A stretch of 64,000 bases of DNA from an uncultured Acidaminococcus sp. (GTDB taxonomy: Bacteria; Bacillota; Negativicutes; Acidaminococcales; Acidaminococcaceae): NCBI GenBank assembly GCA_900315205.1, contig OMYF01000005.1, positions 1 through 64,000 of the forward strand, given 5' to 3'. The notes beneath the pieces were generated by a model. That model ran no database searches, was not told the DNA's origin, and saw only the letters and a list, made by a program, of their open reading frames with translations. How positions within the stretch are numbered: position 1 is the stretch's first letter; every line of letters begins with the position of its first letter. The position numbers and the translations under genes were made by a program. Positions 25,694-35,266 of the stretch are shown here, piece by piece.

Positions 25694-26886
25694 AACATAT
25701 AGGAGAGTACTTAAAGAACCTGCGGATTGAAAAAAACATCACGCTGGAAGAGGCCGAGGACCATACGGGCATCCGGGTCCAGTATCTGCAGGCCCTGGAA
25801 GAGGGGGACTTCAACAAGATTCCCGGTGATGTCTTCATCAAAGGCTTCATCCGCAATTACGGCAACTATCTGGGGGCGGACGGCAACGCGCTTGTGGACG
25901 CCTATATCCGGAGCAGCGAGACCCAGGCAGCATCAGCCCCTGCCGAGCCGAGTCCGTCCGATACGATCGTGATCCATCATCCGCAGCAGCCGCATCAGCA
26001 GCCGGAGCAGCCTGCACAGGAACCGGAAAGGCCGGAAGAGACTCCATCCGGGGAAGCTCCTGCTCCTGATGCGGCACAGCTGGAAAGACCGGCCGAAATC
26101 CCGCCCGTCCTGATCCCTGCAGAGAAAAAGAAAGCAGAAGAAGAGGAAGAGCCGGAAATCAAGCCTTTCATCAAAGAAATCGATGATGAGGAACTGGCCA
26201 GCCTGGAAGAATCTTCCGGTTCGGGAGAGAAAACAGGTTTTTTCCAGAAAATCCGCAATTTCATCAATGAAAACCTGTATGAAGATGTGAATGAGAAGGA
26301 TGCCTATGAGGATGATGACAGCAGCGGTCATCCGTCTTACGCTTATCAGAAGGAAGAGGAGAACGGGAAAAAGGGTCTGGCTTCGTATCTCAATATGAAG
26401 GTCTTTACCATCGTATTCGGAGTCTGCCTGCTTATTTTCTGCATCGTCATGGCGTATTTCATCTTCGGGGGCAAGACGACACCTGAGATCCCGGCCACGA
26501 CATCTCTTTCCGACAGTGTGAAGAGCGAGAATTCGAGCACCCGGACTGCTGAAAAAGAGGAACAGCCGAAGGAAGAAGCCCCGAAAAAGGAAGAAAAAAA
26601 GGAAGAGCCGAAGGGGAACAGCAAAACCTACGGGACTGAGACCAGGGGCGGCGTAACGGTGGAAATCACTTACAAAAAACCCGTCTGGACCCAGACCTCG
26701 ATCGACGGCAAGGGCGTGGAAGCCGCTACGGTTCCCAAGGGTTCTACCCGCACCTACCACGGCAAAAACGAAGTCCGTATCAGTTTCGGCAGCATCCGTG
26801 ACGTCTCGATCAAAGTAAACGGCAAGGAAGCACCCCTCAAATCCAATGAGTGGGGGACCATGACAAAGACGTTCAAGGCCCGGTAA
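25690..26886 (+). CDS. RodZ-like helix-turn-helix membrane protein
   Basis: The 398-residue protein has an N-terminal HTH_25 domain (about 1-70; YLKNLRIEKNITLEEAED), a long acidic and Pro-rich cytoplasmic linker, one membrane helix at about 238-260, a charged Lys/Glu-rich spacer and a C-terminal DUF4115 domain. This is the layout of RodZ, which links MreB filaments to the cell wall elongation machinery; that role is inferred. It overlaps ftsK by 4 bases and precedes rimO by 27 bases, an arrangement also common in Clostridia. Confidence 0.82.
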   Translation: MKHIGEYLKNLRIEKNITLEEAEDHTGIRVQYLQALEEGDFNKIPGDVFIKGFIRNYGNYLGADGNALVDAYIRSSETQAASAPAEPSPSDTIVIHHPQQPHQQPEQPAQEPERPEETPSGEAPAPDAAQLERPAEIPPVLIPAEKKKAEEEEEPEIKPFIKEIDDEELASLEESSGSGEKTGFFQKIRNFINENLYEDVNEKDAYEDDDSSGHPSYAYQKEEENGKKGLASYLNMKVFTIVFGVCLLIFCIVMAYFIFGGKTTPEIPATTSLSDSVKSENSSTRTAEKEEQPKEEAPKKEEKKEEPKGNSKTYGTETRGGVTVEITYKKPVWTQTSIDGKGVEAATVPKGSTRTYHGKNEVRISFGSIRDVSIKVNGKEAPLKSNEWGTMTKTFKAR

Positions 26887-26913
26887 AAAGGCCATGACAG
26901 AAGGGAGCAAGTC

Positions 26914-28242
26914 TTGAAAATCGGAGTAGTCAGCCTTGGATGCCCGAAGAATCTTGTCGATTCTGAAGTCATGATGGGGCTCATCAGGGACAGGAAATGG
27001 GAAATCACGACGGATCCGTCCGCAGCGGACGTCATCATCGTCAATACCTGCGGATTCATTGAAAGTGCCAAGACAGAATCGATCAATACGATCCTGCAGA
27101 TGGCAGAATACAAGAAGGACAACCCCCGCCGCCGGCTCATCATGACGGGATGCCTGGGGCAGCGCTATGCCGGTGAGCTGTTCGAGGCCATGCCGGAAGT
27201 CGATGCCATTGTCGGAACGGAATGTTATGACCGGATCGGAGAAGTCATCGACCGCGTGGAGAAGGGAGAACGCTTTGTCCTGCTCCAGCCTGTGAAGAAC
27301 TATACCCAGCCGGTGAAGCGGGTCCTGGCGACACCGAAATACACAGCGTATCTGAAGATTGCCGAAGGCTGCAGCAACTGCTGCTCCTACTGCGCCATCC
27401 CGAAGATCCGGGGCCGCTACCGCAGCCGGCCCTACGAAGAGATCGTTGCGGAAGCCAGGGATCTTGCCGCAGCAGGCGTCAGGGAAATCATCCTGGTAGC
27501 CCAGGACACGACCCAGTACGGCATCGATCTTTACGGAAAGTACCGGCTGGCCGAGCTCCTGCGGGACCTGAACCGGATCAGCGGGCTCCGATGGATCCGC
27601 ATCCTGTACTGCTATCCGGATACGTTCACGGATGACCTCATCGAAGCCATCGCCACCTGCAGCAAAGTCTGCCATTATGTGGATCTCCCCCTGCAGCATG
27701 CGAGCAATTCTCTTTTGAAGACCATGCGGCGCCGGGACACCCGCGAGCAGGTGGAAACCCTTCTGGCAAAACTGCGCGCCCGCATCCCCGATATCTGTCT
27801 GCGCACGACTTTTATCGTCGGTTTTCCGGGTGAGACGGAAGAACAGTTCCAGGAACTGCTTGATTTCGCCGAAAAAGAACGGTTCCAGTGCGCCGGTGTC
27901 TTTACGTATTCCCGCGAAGAAGGGACCGAAGCCGCCGAAATGCCGAACCAGATCGACGAAGATATCAAACAGGACCGCTATCACCGTCTGATGGCCGTCC
28001 AGGCCGGGATTTCCGAAGAGCTGCAGCAGAGCCGGGAGGGCCGCGTCCTGGATGTGCTCATCGAAGGTCATGACGAGGAAAATCCTGACCTTGCCGTGGG
28101 CCGTTCCTATGCGGAAGCTCCGGATATCGACGGAAAGATCTTTATCGAAAATGGCAGGGATCTCCCTGTGGGAACCTTTATCAAAGCAGAAATCCAGCAG
28201 GGCTTCACCTATGAAGCAGTAGCCCGTAAAGTGGAGGAGTGA
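26914..28242 (+). CDS. rimO: ribosomal protein S12 methylthiotransferase
   Basis: This radical-SAM enzyme methylthiolates an aspartate of ribosomal protein S12. The 442-residue chain has an N-terminal UPF0004 domain with the second cluster's cysteines (SLGCPKN, NTCGFI, GCLGQR), the radical-SAM CxxxCxxC at C153, C157, C160 (CSNCCSYC), and a C-terminal TRAM domain. Extra cysteines within the SAM motif are a small oddity. The start is TTG at 26914 with AGGGAG upstream. MiaB is the main alternative but has a different C-terminal TRAM and signature. Confidence 0.92.
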   Translation: MKIGVVSLGCPKNLVDSEVMMGLIRDRKWEITTDPSAADVIIVNTCGFIESAKTESINTILQMAEYKKDNPRRRLIMTGCLGQRYAGELFEAMPEVDAIVGTECYDRIGEVIDRVEKGERFVLLQPVKNYTQPVKRVLATPKYTAYLKIAEGCSNCCSYCAIPKIRGRYRSRPYEEIVAEARDLAAAGVREIILVAQDTTQYGIDLYGKYRLAELLRDLNRISGLRWIRILYCYPDTFTDDLIEAIATCSKVCHYVDLPLQHASNSLLKTMRRRDTREQVETLLAKLRARIPDICLRTTFIVGFPGETEEQFQELLDFAEKERFQCAGVFTYSREEGTEAAEMPNQIDEDIKQDRYHRLMAVQAGISEELQQSREGRVLDVLIEGHDEENPDLAVGRSYAEAPDIDGKIFIENGRDLPVGTFIKAEIQQGFTYEAVARKVEE

Positions 28243-28249
28243 GTCCAGA

Positions 28250-29494
28250 ATGAACGTGGAGATTATCAATACCGGGACGGAGCTGCTGCTCGGCGACATC
28301 GTCAACACGAGTTTCCAGCTCCTGGCCCGTACCCTGAATGATGCAGGGTACAATGTGCTGTATCAGACGACGATCGGTGACAATCCGGGAAGACTGCGGC
28401 AGGCCATCGACATCGCCCTGTCCCGCGTCGATATCGTCATCACGACGGGCGGCCTGGGGCCTACCCGCGGGGATATCACAGCGGAAATCGTTGCGCAGTG
28501 TGTGGGCAGACCGCTTGTCCTGAGCGACTGGTGGTACGCTAAATTGAAAAAGGATTTTGAGGCACGTCATCGGGAAATGACGGAAACCCAGCGCAAAATG
28601 TGCCTGGTCCCGGAAGGTGCGACCGTCCTCAATAATCCCGTCGGGACGGCACCGGGCATCGCTGTCTGGACGCCGGAACACAAGCTCATCGTCCTTTTGC
28701 CGGGACCGCCCGCGGAAACGCGCGGCGTATTCCTGGAGGAAGTCATGCCCTTCCTGCGGAAAGCCTATGCTTCGCAGGGTGTGATCCATTCCCGTGTACT
28801 CCACCTGATCGGTGTCACCGAATCCTATGTGGCAGAGACGCTGGATGACATCATCCAGAGCCAGACGAATCCCACCGTGGCAATCTATGCCCGGAACGGA
28901 GAAATCATCATCCGCATCACTGCAAAGAGCGCTGCGCTGGAAGACGCGGAAGCACTGATCGCTCAGGAAGAGTCCCTGATCCGCAGCCGCATCGGCGATG
29001 CCATCTACGGCGTCGATTACGAAACGCTGCCGGAAACCCTGGGCAAAGCCCTGAAAGCAAAAAATCTGACCATCGCCTTTGCCGAATCCTGCACGGGCGG
29101 CCTTGCCACGAGCCTGATGACGGATATCCCGGGCAGTTCCGAATATCTGCCGGGATCTATCGTTTCTTACTGTGACCGCGTCAAGCATGAAGAGCTCGGC
29201 GTACCCGAGGAGACCCTTGAAGTGCATACGGCAGTCAGTGAAGAAACGTGCAGAGCCATGGCTGAAGGTGTCAGAGCCCGCCTCAGGACGGATGTGGGCG
29301 TCAGTATCACGGGCATCGCCGGCCCCGGCGGCGGCACGGAGGACAAGCCGGTCGGCCTCGTCTATATCGGCTGTGCCACGAAACTGGGCACTGTCGTCAG
29401 GGAGCTGCGCCACCGGGCATCACGGACGACGATCAAGAAAAGAAGCGCCATGCGCGCAATGGGCCTTGCTCTGGAGCAGGTCAAGAAGTTGTAA
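28250..29494 (+). CDS. cinA: CinA family protein (nicotinamide mononucleotide deamidase)
   Basis: The N-terminal MoCF-like domain begins NVEIINTGTELLLGDIVNT. The C-terminal PncC domain carries AESCTGG and the catalytic Ser/Lys region and would deamidate NMN to nicotinate mononucleotide in NAD recycling; the N-terminal domain of relatives hydrolyses ADP-ribose. Length 414 is normal. It follows rimO by 7 bases and is part of the long ftsK-to-hflX run. CinA is classically competence-linked in streptococci, but no recA is adjacent here. Confidence 0.92.
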   Translation: MNVEIINTGTELLLGDIVNTSFQLLARTLNDAGYNVLYQTTIGDNPGRLRQAIDIALSRVDIVITTGGLGPTRGDITAEIVAQCVGRPLVLSDWWYAKLKKDFEARHREMTETQRKMCLVPEGATVLNNPVGTAPGIAVWTPEHKLIVLLPGPPAETRGVFLEEVMPFLRKAYASQGVIHSRVLHLIGVTESYVAETLDDIIQSQTNPTVAIYARNGEIIIRITAKSAALEDAEALIAQEESLIRSRIGDAIYGVDYETLPETLGKALKAKNLTIAFAESCTGGLATSLMTDIPGSSEYLPGSIVSYCDRVKHEELGVPEETLEVHTAVSEETCRAMAEGVRARLRTDVGVSITGIAGPGGGTEDKPVGLVYIGCATKLGTVVRELRHRASRTTIKKRSAMRAMGLALEQVKKL

Positions 29495-29509
29495 CGAACA
29501 GGAGATTGT

Positions 29510-31138
29510 ATGACGGAAACCAATATTGAAATGACAAAGCCGGAAGACTCTGCCATTACTTCATTTGAAGATTTAAACATTGAATATAAAATTTTGACGG
29601 CCCTGAAAGATATGGGGTTCGAAGAACCGTCCCCTATCCAGAAGGGCGCCATCCCTCTGGCCCTTGCAGGGGAGGACATCATCGGGCAGGCCCAGACGGG
29701 CACGGGTAAAACCGCAGCCTTCGGCATTCCCATCGTCCAGTCCCTGGATGAAAAAGACCGCCATGTACAGGCGCTTGTCATGTCCCCGACGCGGGAACTG
29801 TGCATCCAGGTCGCCGAAGAGATCGGCAAGATCGGACGGACCAAACGGATCCGTGTACTGCCGGTCTACGGCGGTCAGCCGATCGAGCGCCAGATCCGCA
29901 ACCTGCGCGGCGGTGTCCAGGTCGTGATCGGCACGCCGGGACGCCTCCTGGACCATCTGCACAGAGGGACGATCAAACTGGACCATGTCAAGTTCCTCGT
30001 CCTTGACGAAGCGGATGAAATGCTCGATATGGGCTTTATCGAGGATATCGAGACAATCATCAAACAGGTTCCTGTGGACCGCCAGACGATGCTCTTTTCC
30101 GCGACGATGCCCCGGCCCATCCTGAGCATCAGCAAGAAATATATGCGGGCACCGAAGCTTGTGGCCATCCACAAGGAAATCGTCACGGCGCCGACCATTG
30201 CCCAGTACTACTATGAGACCCGGGACAAGGTGGACGGTCTCTGCCGCATCCTCGATACGACGGATGATTTCAAGATGATCATCTTCTGCCGCACCAAAAA
30301 GGGTGTGGATGAGCTCGTCATCGCCCTTGCCACGAGGGGCTACCAGGCAGAGGGGCTGCACGGCGATCTGAGCCAGAGCCAGCGTGACCGCGTAATGAAG
30401 AAGTTCCGCCAGAACGAGGTGGATATCCTTGTCGCCACCGATGTGGCGGCCCGCGGCCTCGATATCGACAATATCACCCACGTGGTCAATTTCGATGTGC
30501 CCCAGGATCCGGAAAGCTACGTCCACCGCATCGGCAGGACGGGCCGCGCCGGCAATACGGGCGTGTCCATCACCTTCATCACGCCCCGGGAATTCCGTCA
30601 GCTGAAACTGATCGAACGCACCATCAAGACAAAGATCATCCGCGGCGTCCTGCCGACGGACGAGAACGTCCTGGAACGGCAGCGGGAACAGATCATTTCC
30701 AAGATGCAGAGCGTCCTGGAGCAGGATAATTTCCATGATTATCTGCCCATTGTCGAAGCCCTGGAAAAGGATTATGAGATTTCGGATATCGCCGCTGCCG
30801 CCCTGAAATTCATGCAGGAAGGCAATAAGGCGCTGGAAACTCCGGAAAGCAAGTCCGATCTGCCCGATGCACTTTCCAATACGGGTGCCCGTCCGGGCAT
30901 GGTCCGTCTGTTCATCAATGTCGGACGCAGTGCCAAAGTGACGATCCGCGACATCATCCAGACCATTTCCATCGAGGCTGAGATCCCGCCGCGCAGCATC
31001 GGACGGATCAGTATGTATGACAAGTTCAGTTTTGTCGAAGTTCCGGCTGAATCCGCGGAAAAAGTCATCGGCGTCATGCACCGGAACACGATCCGCGGGT
31101 ACCGCGTCAATATGGAGCCTGCCAGAGCCAGAGAGTAA
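29510..31138 (+). CDS. DEAD-box RNA helicase, DeaD/CsdA-like
   Basis: This ATP-dependent RNA helicase of 542 residues has AQTGTGKT (Walker A, about 61-68), the DEAD box (LDEADEML, about 165-172), the SAT motif and HRIGRTGRAG. A C-terminal RNA-binding RRM-like domain (from about 460, RLFINVGRSAKVT) gives it the DbpA/CsdA architecture, involved in ribosome assembly and mRNA decay. It starts with ATG at 29510 after an AGGAG site and precedes hflX by 6 bases. Confidence 0.92.
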   Translation: MTETNIEMTKPEDSAITSFEDLNIEYKILTALKDMGFEEPSPIQKGAIPLALAGEDIIGQAQTGTGKTAAFGIPIVQSLDEKDRHVQALVMSPTRELCIQVAEEIGKIGRTKRIRVLPVYGGQPIERQIRNLRGGVQVVIGTPGRLLDHLHRGTIKLDHVKFLVLDEADEMLDMGFIEDIETIIKQVPVDRQTMLFSATMPRPILSISKKYMRAPKLVAIHKEIVTAPTIAQYYYETRDKVDGLCRILDTTDDFKMIIFCRTKKGVDELVIALATRGYQAEGLHGDLSQSQRDRVMKKFRQNEVDILVATDVAARGLDIDNITHVVNFDVPQDPESYVHRIGRTGRAGNTGVSITFITPREFRQLKLIERTIKTKIIRGVLPTDENVLERQREQIISKMQSVLEQDNFHDYLPIVEALEKDYEISDIAAAALKFMQEGNKALETPESKSDLPDALSNTGARPGMVRLFINVGRSAKVTIRDIIQTISIEAEIPPRSIGRISMYDKFSFVEVPAESAEKVIGVMHRNTIRGYRVNMEPARARE

Positions 31139-31144
31139 TATCCC

Positions 31145-32962
31145 ATGGAAAAGATTATTTATGGAAAGACGGAAGGGATCAAAAAAAATATCCTGGACCG
31201 TCTGGAAAGCTTATACGACATGACTGTGGAGCAGGGCCGGCTGATCTCTGAAGAGCTGGCTCTGCTTCTGCGGGACCTTTCGGCCGCCATCGGCCGCGAG
31301 GTCTCTATTTATGTAGACCGCCGGGGCCGGATCGTCAATGTATCCGTCGGTTCTGACAGCAACGTGTCCCTGCCCGATTCGGGCGTGCGCAGGAGCCAGT
31401 GGCGTCTTTCAGGCATCACCTGCATCCATACCCATCCCTCCGGAGCAGCCCGTTTGAGCGGTGTCGACATTTCCGCACTGAAAGCGCTCCGCTTCGACGC
31501 CATGGCAGCACTCGCATGGCCTTCGCCGGACGCGCCGCCGCTCCTTGCCTTCGGACTCATCACTGATTTCAGCGAGGATCAGAAACCGCTGGTCCAGGAG
31601 TTCGGCCCTTTTACAGCACGGGAAGCAGCCGGACTGCCCTTTGGGAACATCCTTGCCGCCGTGGAGCGGATCCTGACCAAGAAGACGCATAACCACAGGA
31701 CGGAAGAGGGCAGGGAACGGGCCATGCTTGCTGCCCTGAGCTGGGGGGACAGCAAATCCCGCTGGACCGCGGAGGATTCGATTGACGAGCTCGCGGAGCT
31801 TGCAAAGACCGCCGGAGCGGAAGTCGTCGGCCGCTTCATCCAGGCCCGGCCCAAACCGGATCCGGTCTTTTTCATCGGCCGCGGCAAGGTCCAGGAAATG
31901 TCCCTTTTTGCCCAGCAGGAGCAGGTGGATCTCTGCATCTTCGACGATGAGCTCTCGCCGGCCCAGCAGCGCAATCTGGAACAGGCTCTGGGAGTCCGCA
32001 TCGTGGACCGCACAGGGCTCATCCTCGATATTTTCGCCCAGCGGGCAAGGACGAGCGAAGGCAAACTCCAGGTCGAACTGGCCCAGCTGAAATATCAGCT
32101 GCCACGGCTCATGGGACAGGGCCTTTCCCTTTCCCGTCTGGGCGGCGGCATCGGTACGCGCGGACCCGGCGAAACCAAACTGGAAGTCGACCGCCGCCGC
32201 ACGCGGGACCGGATCGCGCTCCTGGAGGAACAGATCGAAAAAGTCAAACAGACACGGAAGACCCAGCAGCGTTCCCGCACCAGGAACGAAATCCCGCAGG
32301 TCTGCCTCGTCGGATATACGAATGCCGGCAAATCGTCCCTGCTGAACCGTCTGACCGGTTCCGATGTCTACACGCAGGATCAGCTTTTTGCGACCCTCGA
32401 TCCGACCACGCGGCAGCTCGTCCTCCCGAATAAAGAACGCTGTACGCTGACGGATACGGTGGGATTCATCCAGCGGCTGCCGCATCAGCTCGTCGCAGCC
32501 TTCAAATCGACACTGGAAATCGTCAGGGACGCGGATCTGCTGCTCCATGTGGTGGACTGCAGCTGCGAGCTCTATCCGGAACAGGAGCTCGCGGTCTACG
32601 CCGTCCTGCATGAACTGGGTGTGGAAAACAAACGCATCCTCACTGTGTATAATAAGATCGATAAACTGCCGGAACATGCGGCTCTGCCGGCCTGCAGGAA
32701 TGGGGAAGACTCGGCGGCTGTTTCGGCCCGTACCGGAGAGGGGATTCCCCTGCTGCTTGCCAGGATCGCAGAGCTGCTCAATGCCGGCAAAATCGAGCTG
32801 ACACTGCTCATCCCTTACACGGATACAAAGACAGCCGCGTCACTGCATCAGCAGGCCACGGTCCTTTCTGAAACGTATGAAGAAAAAGGCGTCCGCATGA
32901 GAGTACGCCTGGAACAACCCCGTGCAGCCGCGCTGCAGCACTATATCATCGATGACCGCTGA
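31145..32962 (+). CDS. hflX: GTPase HflX with an N-terminal JAMM-like extension
   Basis: HflX binds the ribosome and splits or rescues stalled 70S particles under stress. The 605-residue chain is longer than E. coli HflX (about 425) because of an N-terminal region of about 180 residues. That region contains His95-x-His97-x10-Asp108 in CIHTHPSG...SGVD, the spacing of the JAMM/MPN metalloprotease motif, with Glu 52 in REVSIY as a possible fourth member. The GTP-binding N-domain starts near 195, and the G-domain has GYTNAGKSS at about 390. The N-terminal extension appears typical of clostridial HflX; whether it is catalytic is unknown. Confidence 0.9.
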   Translation: MEKIIYGKTEGIKKNILDRLESLYDMTVEQGRLISEELALLLRDLSAAIGREVSIYVDRRGRIVNVSVGSDSNVSLPDSGVRRSQWRLSGITCIHTHPSGAARLSGVDISALKALRFDAMAALAWPSPDAPPLLAFGLITDFSEDQKPLVQEFGPFTAREAAGLPFGNILAAVERILTKKTHNHRTEEGRERAMLAALSWGDSKSRWTAEDSIDELAELAKTAGAEVVGRFIQARPKPDPVFFIGRGKVQEMSLFAQQEQVDLCIFDDELSPAQQRNLEQALGVRIVDRTGLILDIFAQRARTSEGKLQVELAQLKYQLPRLMGQGLSLSRLGGGIGTRGPGETKLEVDRRRTRDRIALLEEQIEKVKQTRKTQQRSRTRNEIPQVCLVGYTNAGKSSLLNRLTGSDVYTQDQLFATLDPTTRQLVLPNKERCTLTDTVGFIQRLPHQLVAAFKSTLEIVRDADLLLHVVDCSCELYPEQELAVYAVLHELGVENKRILTVYNKIDKLPEHAALPACRNGEDSAAVSARTGEGIPLLLARIAELLNAGKIELTLLIPYTDTKTAASLHQQATVLSETYEEKGVRMRVRLEQPRAAALQHYIIDDR

Positions 32963-33037
32963 GCATGGATCCCATTGCCATCCGTACCCGCAGTGCTGTC
33001 GTTGAAGCAAAAATCCAATGGAGGTCTATGAAGAAGC

Positions 33038-34282
33038 ATGATTGACTGGAACCAAATCGAGAATGATGCCCTGGCCTGTGTGGCCCGTACGGCAGCTGAC
33101 CATGAAAAAGCAGCCCTTGTCAATACCAGAAAAGTCCTGTCGGCCTATTCCAACCATCAGGTGGCCGACTATTATCTGAAGCCCAGTACGGGATATGCCT
33201 ATTCCGATACGGGCCGGGATGAACTCGACGCCATCTATGCCGACATCTTTAAGACGGAAGCAGCCCTTGTCCGTTCTCAGTTCGTCTCCGGCACCCACGC
33301 CCTGGCTGTAGCGCTGCTGGGTGTCCTGAAACCCGGCGATGAGATGATCGCTGCCACGGGTGAACCCTATGACACGATGCAGACCATCATCGGCTGTCCG
33401 GTCAGGACGCCGGGCTCGCTGGTGGATCTGGGAGTCACCTACAAACAGATTCCCATGACCGGGGATCATCCGGATATCGACGGCGTTCTCAGGGCCATCA
33501 CGCCCCGGACCCGGCTCGTCCATGTCCAGCGCTCCTGCGGCTACAGCAGCGTCCGCAAGACGCTCACAGTCGCTGAAATCGGCGAGATCTTTGCAGCCGT
33601 CAAAAAAGTAAGACCGGACATCATCTGTTTTGTCGATAACTGCTATGGCGAATTCATCGAAGAAAAAGAACCGACGGAAGTCGGCGCGGATCTGATGGCA
33701 GGATCGCTGATCAAGAACCTGGGCGGCGGCCTTGCACCGACCGGCGGTTATATCGTCGGCAGAGCCGATCTCGTCGAGCAGGCTTCCTACCGCCTGACAG
33801 CCCCCGGGCTGGGCGGCGAGATGGGTGCGACGCTGGGAGATACGGCCCGTGAATATTACGAAGGTCTCTTCCTGGCCCCCCATGTTGTATTACAGGCTGT
33901 GAAGACCTCCATTTTCGCCGCCTCTGTCTTCCAGAGCCTCGGTTTTGCTGTTTCGCCGGCACCGGAGGAAAAACGCAGCGATATCATCCAGACGATCACC
34001 CTGAAGACCAAAGAAAATCTGTGCCATTTCTGCGAAGCCATCCAGGCCAATTCGCCCATCGATGCCCATGTCCGTCCCATCCCTTCCCATCTGCCCGGTT
34101 ACCAGGACGAAGTCATCATGGCTGCCGGCACCTTTGTCCAGGGTGCCTCCATCGAACTCAGTGCGGATGCTCCCTGCCGTGAACCCTACAAGGTATATCT
34201 GCAGGGCGGCCTGACCTTTGAACACGGTCAGATCGCCATCATGGCTGCAGCAAGACAGATCATGGAATCCCTGGAAAAATAA
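33038..34282 (+). CDS. PLP-dependent methionine gamma-lyase-like / aluminium-resistance family protein
   Basis: The 414-residue protein has a fold-type I PLP enzyme pattern: the SGTHALAVAL cofactor-phosphate loop, the Asp of IICFVDNCYGE, and the Schiff-base Lys 226 in AGSLIKNLGGG. It belongs to the YnbB/aluminium-resistance family (PF06838), related to cystathionine/methionine gamma-lyases but of uncertain substrate. The ATG at 33038 is 75 bases after hflX. The transcript ends at a terminator 11 bases beyond the stop. Confidence 0.8.
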   Translation: MIDWNQIENDALACVARTAADHEKAALVNTRKVLSAYSNHQVADYYLKPSTGYAYSDTGRDELDAIYADIFKTEAALVRSQFVSGTHALAVALLGVLKPGDEMIAATGEPYDTMQTIIGCPVRTPGSLVDLGVTYKQIPMTGDHPDIDGVLRAITPRTRLVHVQRSCGYSSVRKTLTVAEIGEIFAAVKKVRPDIICFVDNCYGEFIEEKEPTEVGADLMAGSLIKNLGGGLAPTGGYIVGRADLVEQASYRLTAPGLGGEMGATLGDTAREYYEGLFLAPHVVLQAVKTSIFAASVFQSLGFAVSPAPEEKRSDIIQTITLKTKENLCHFCEAIQANSPIDAHVRPIPSHLPGYQDEVIMAAGTFVQGASIELSADAPCREPYKVYLQGGLTFEHGQIAIMAAARQIMESLEK

Positions 34283-34293
34283 GCTGAAAGAAA

Positions 34294-34333
34294 GGACCCC
34301 GTCCCCGAAATCTGAGGGCAGGGTCCATTTTTT
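34294..34333 (+). terminator. terminator after the PLP lyase gene
   Basis: GGACCC/GGGTCC arms (34294-34299 with 34321-34326), with GTCCC/GGG inner pairing, are followed by ATTTTTTATT. Confidence 0.8.
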
Positions 34334-34390
34334 ATTCAGGATTCGGAAATATGGGTGAAAAAATGGACAGAAATCAGAGCATGGAAAACT

Positions 34391-34435
34391 TCAAAAAAAC
34401 GGCCTCTAAATTTCGTTTTAGAGACCGTTTTTAAA
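34391..34435. terminator. bidirectional terminator between the convergent PLP lyase and lexA genes
   Basis: An 11-bp hairpin (ACGG.CTCTAAA with its complement, one mismatch, 7-base loop) spans 34399-34428. It is flanked by seven A's on the left and five T's on the right, so it can terminate transcripts from either side. Confidence 0.8.
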
Positions 34436-34466
34436 CATCATGTGATTAATTGATCATAAAACATGC

Positions 34467-34502
34467 AAAAACGCTCTGTAAGCGAAATTTGGCGTCACAG
34501 AG
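34467..34502 (-). terminator. terminator downstream of lexA
   Basis: CTCTGT/ACAGAG arms (34474-34479 with 34497-34502) with partial inner pairing are followed on the minus strand by CGTTTTTGC. It is the first of two terminators met by lexA transcripts. Confidence 0.5.
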
Positions 34503-34574
34503 AGCATTTTGCATATTGGAGCCTTTTTGAAGGAGGCTGAAAGACTGATCCGGCGCCTGATCACCGGGATTTTC

Positions 34575-35219
34575 TTATAAAACACGGAAAACACCGACGA
34601 CGACACCGGCAATCTGGATATTATCCGTTCCGATGATCGGATCGTAAGCGGGATTTTCCGGCTGGAGACGGATCTGTTTCAATTCGCGGAAATACCGTTT
34701 GATCGTCGTTTCTTCTCCGTTGATCAGGGCAACGACGATGTCGCCGTTCGAGGCGAAATTCTGCCGGCGGACAAATACATAGTCCCGGTCCAGGATACCG
34801 GCATCTTTCATGCTGTCACCTTCGACGACCATCATGAAGACATCATCCTTTGTGCCGAGAAGATCCGAGGGGATGGGGTAGGTGTCCTCGATGTTCTCGT
34901 CCGCAATGATCGGATTGCCGGCGTGGACGGCGCCCACGAGGGGAACGGGGACCATCGTCTTGTGGCGCCAGGAATTGTCCTGGACGACGCCGTATGTGCG
35001 GGGTTTATCAGGATTCCAGCTGAGAAAGCCCATCTGGGCCAGCTTCTTTAAATTGCTGTGGACACTGGCACTGGAAGAAAGCCCCACAGCCCGGCCAATT
35101 TCGCGCACAGCCGGCGGAAAGCCGTTCTTAAAGGAATAATCCTTGATATACTGCAGGATCTGGGATTGCCGGGGCGTCAGGACAGCATCCGTGGGTTTAT
35201 CAGGTGTATGGGAACTCAT
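34575..35219 (-). CDS. lexA: SOS repressor LexA
   Basis: It represses DNA-damage genes and cleaves itself when RecA filaments form. The 214-residue protein has an N-terminal winged helix (about 13-75; TPRQSQILQYI, PPAVREIGRAVGLSS), an Ala100-Gly101 cleavage site in VHAGNP, and the Ser136 (GDSMKDAG)/Lys174 (TTIKRY) dyad, all intact. I start it at 35219, preceded by AAGGAGG at ten bases; a longer frame reaches 35288 into the promoter and is rejected. A palindrome overlapping its promoter is the likely operator. Confidence 0.95.
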   Translation of the reverse strand: MSSHTPDKPTDAVLTPRQSQILQYIKDYSFKNGFPPAVREIGRAVGLSSSASVHSNLKKLAQMGFLSWNPDKPRTYGVVQDNSWRHKTMVPVPLVGAVHAGNPIIADENIEDTYPIPSDLLGTKDDVFMMVVEGDSMKDAGILDRDYVFVRRQNFASNGDIVVALINGEETTIKRYFRELKQIRLQPENPAYDPIIGTDNIQIAGVVVGVFRVL

Positions 35220-35266
35220 GGCAGCGGCAGCCTCCTTAATAAAAGATCTTAACGTTCTTAATGAAA

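Noticed and set aside
25933-28353. 806-residue open frame on the minus strand
   Set aside because: It is antisense to the RodZ-like and rimO genes, which have recognisable domains and ribosome sites. Low stop density in GC-rich DNA explains the length.
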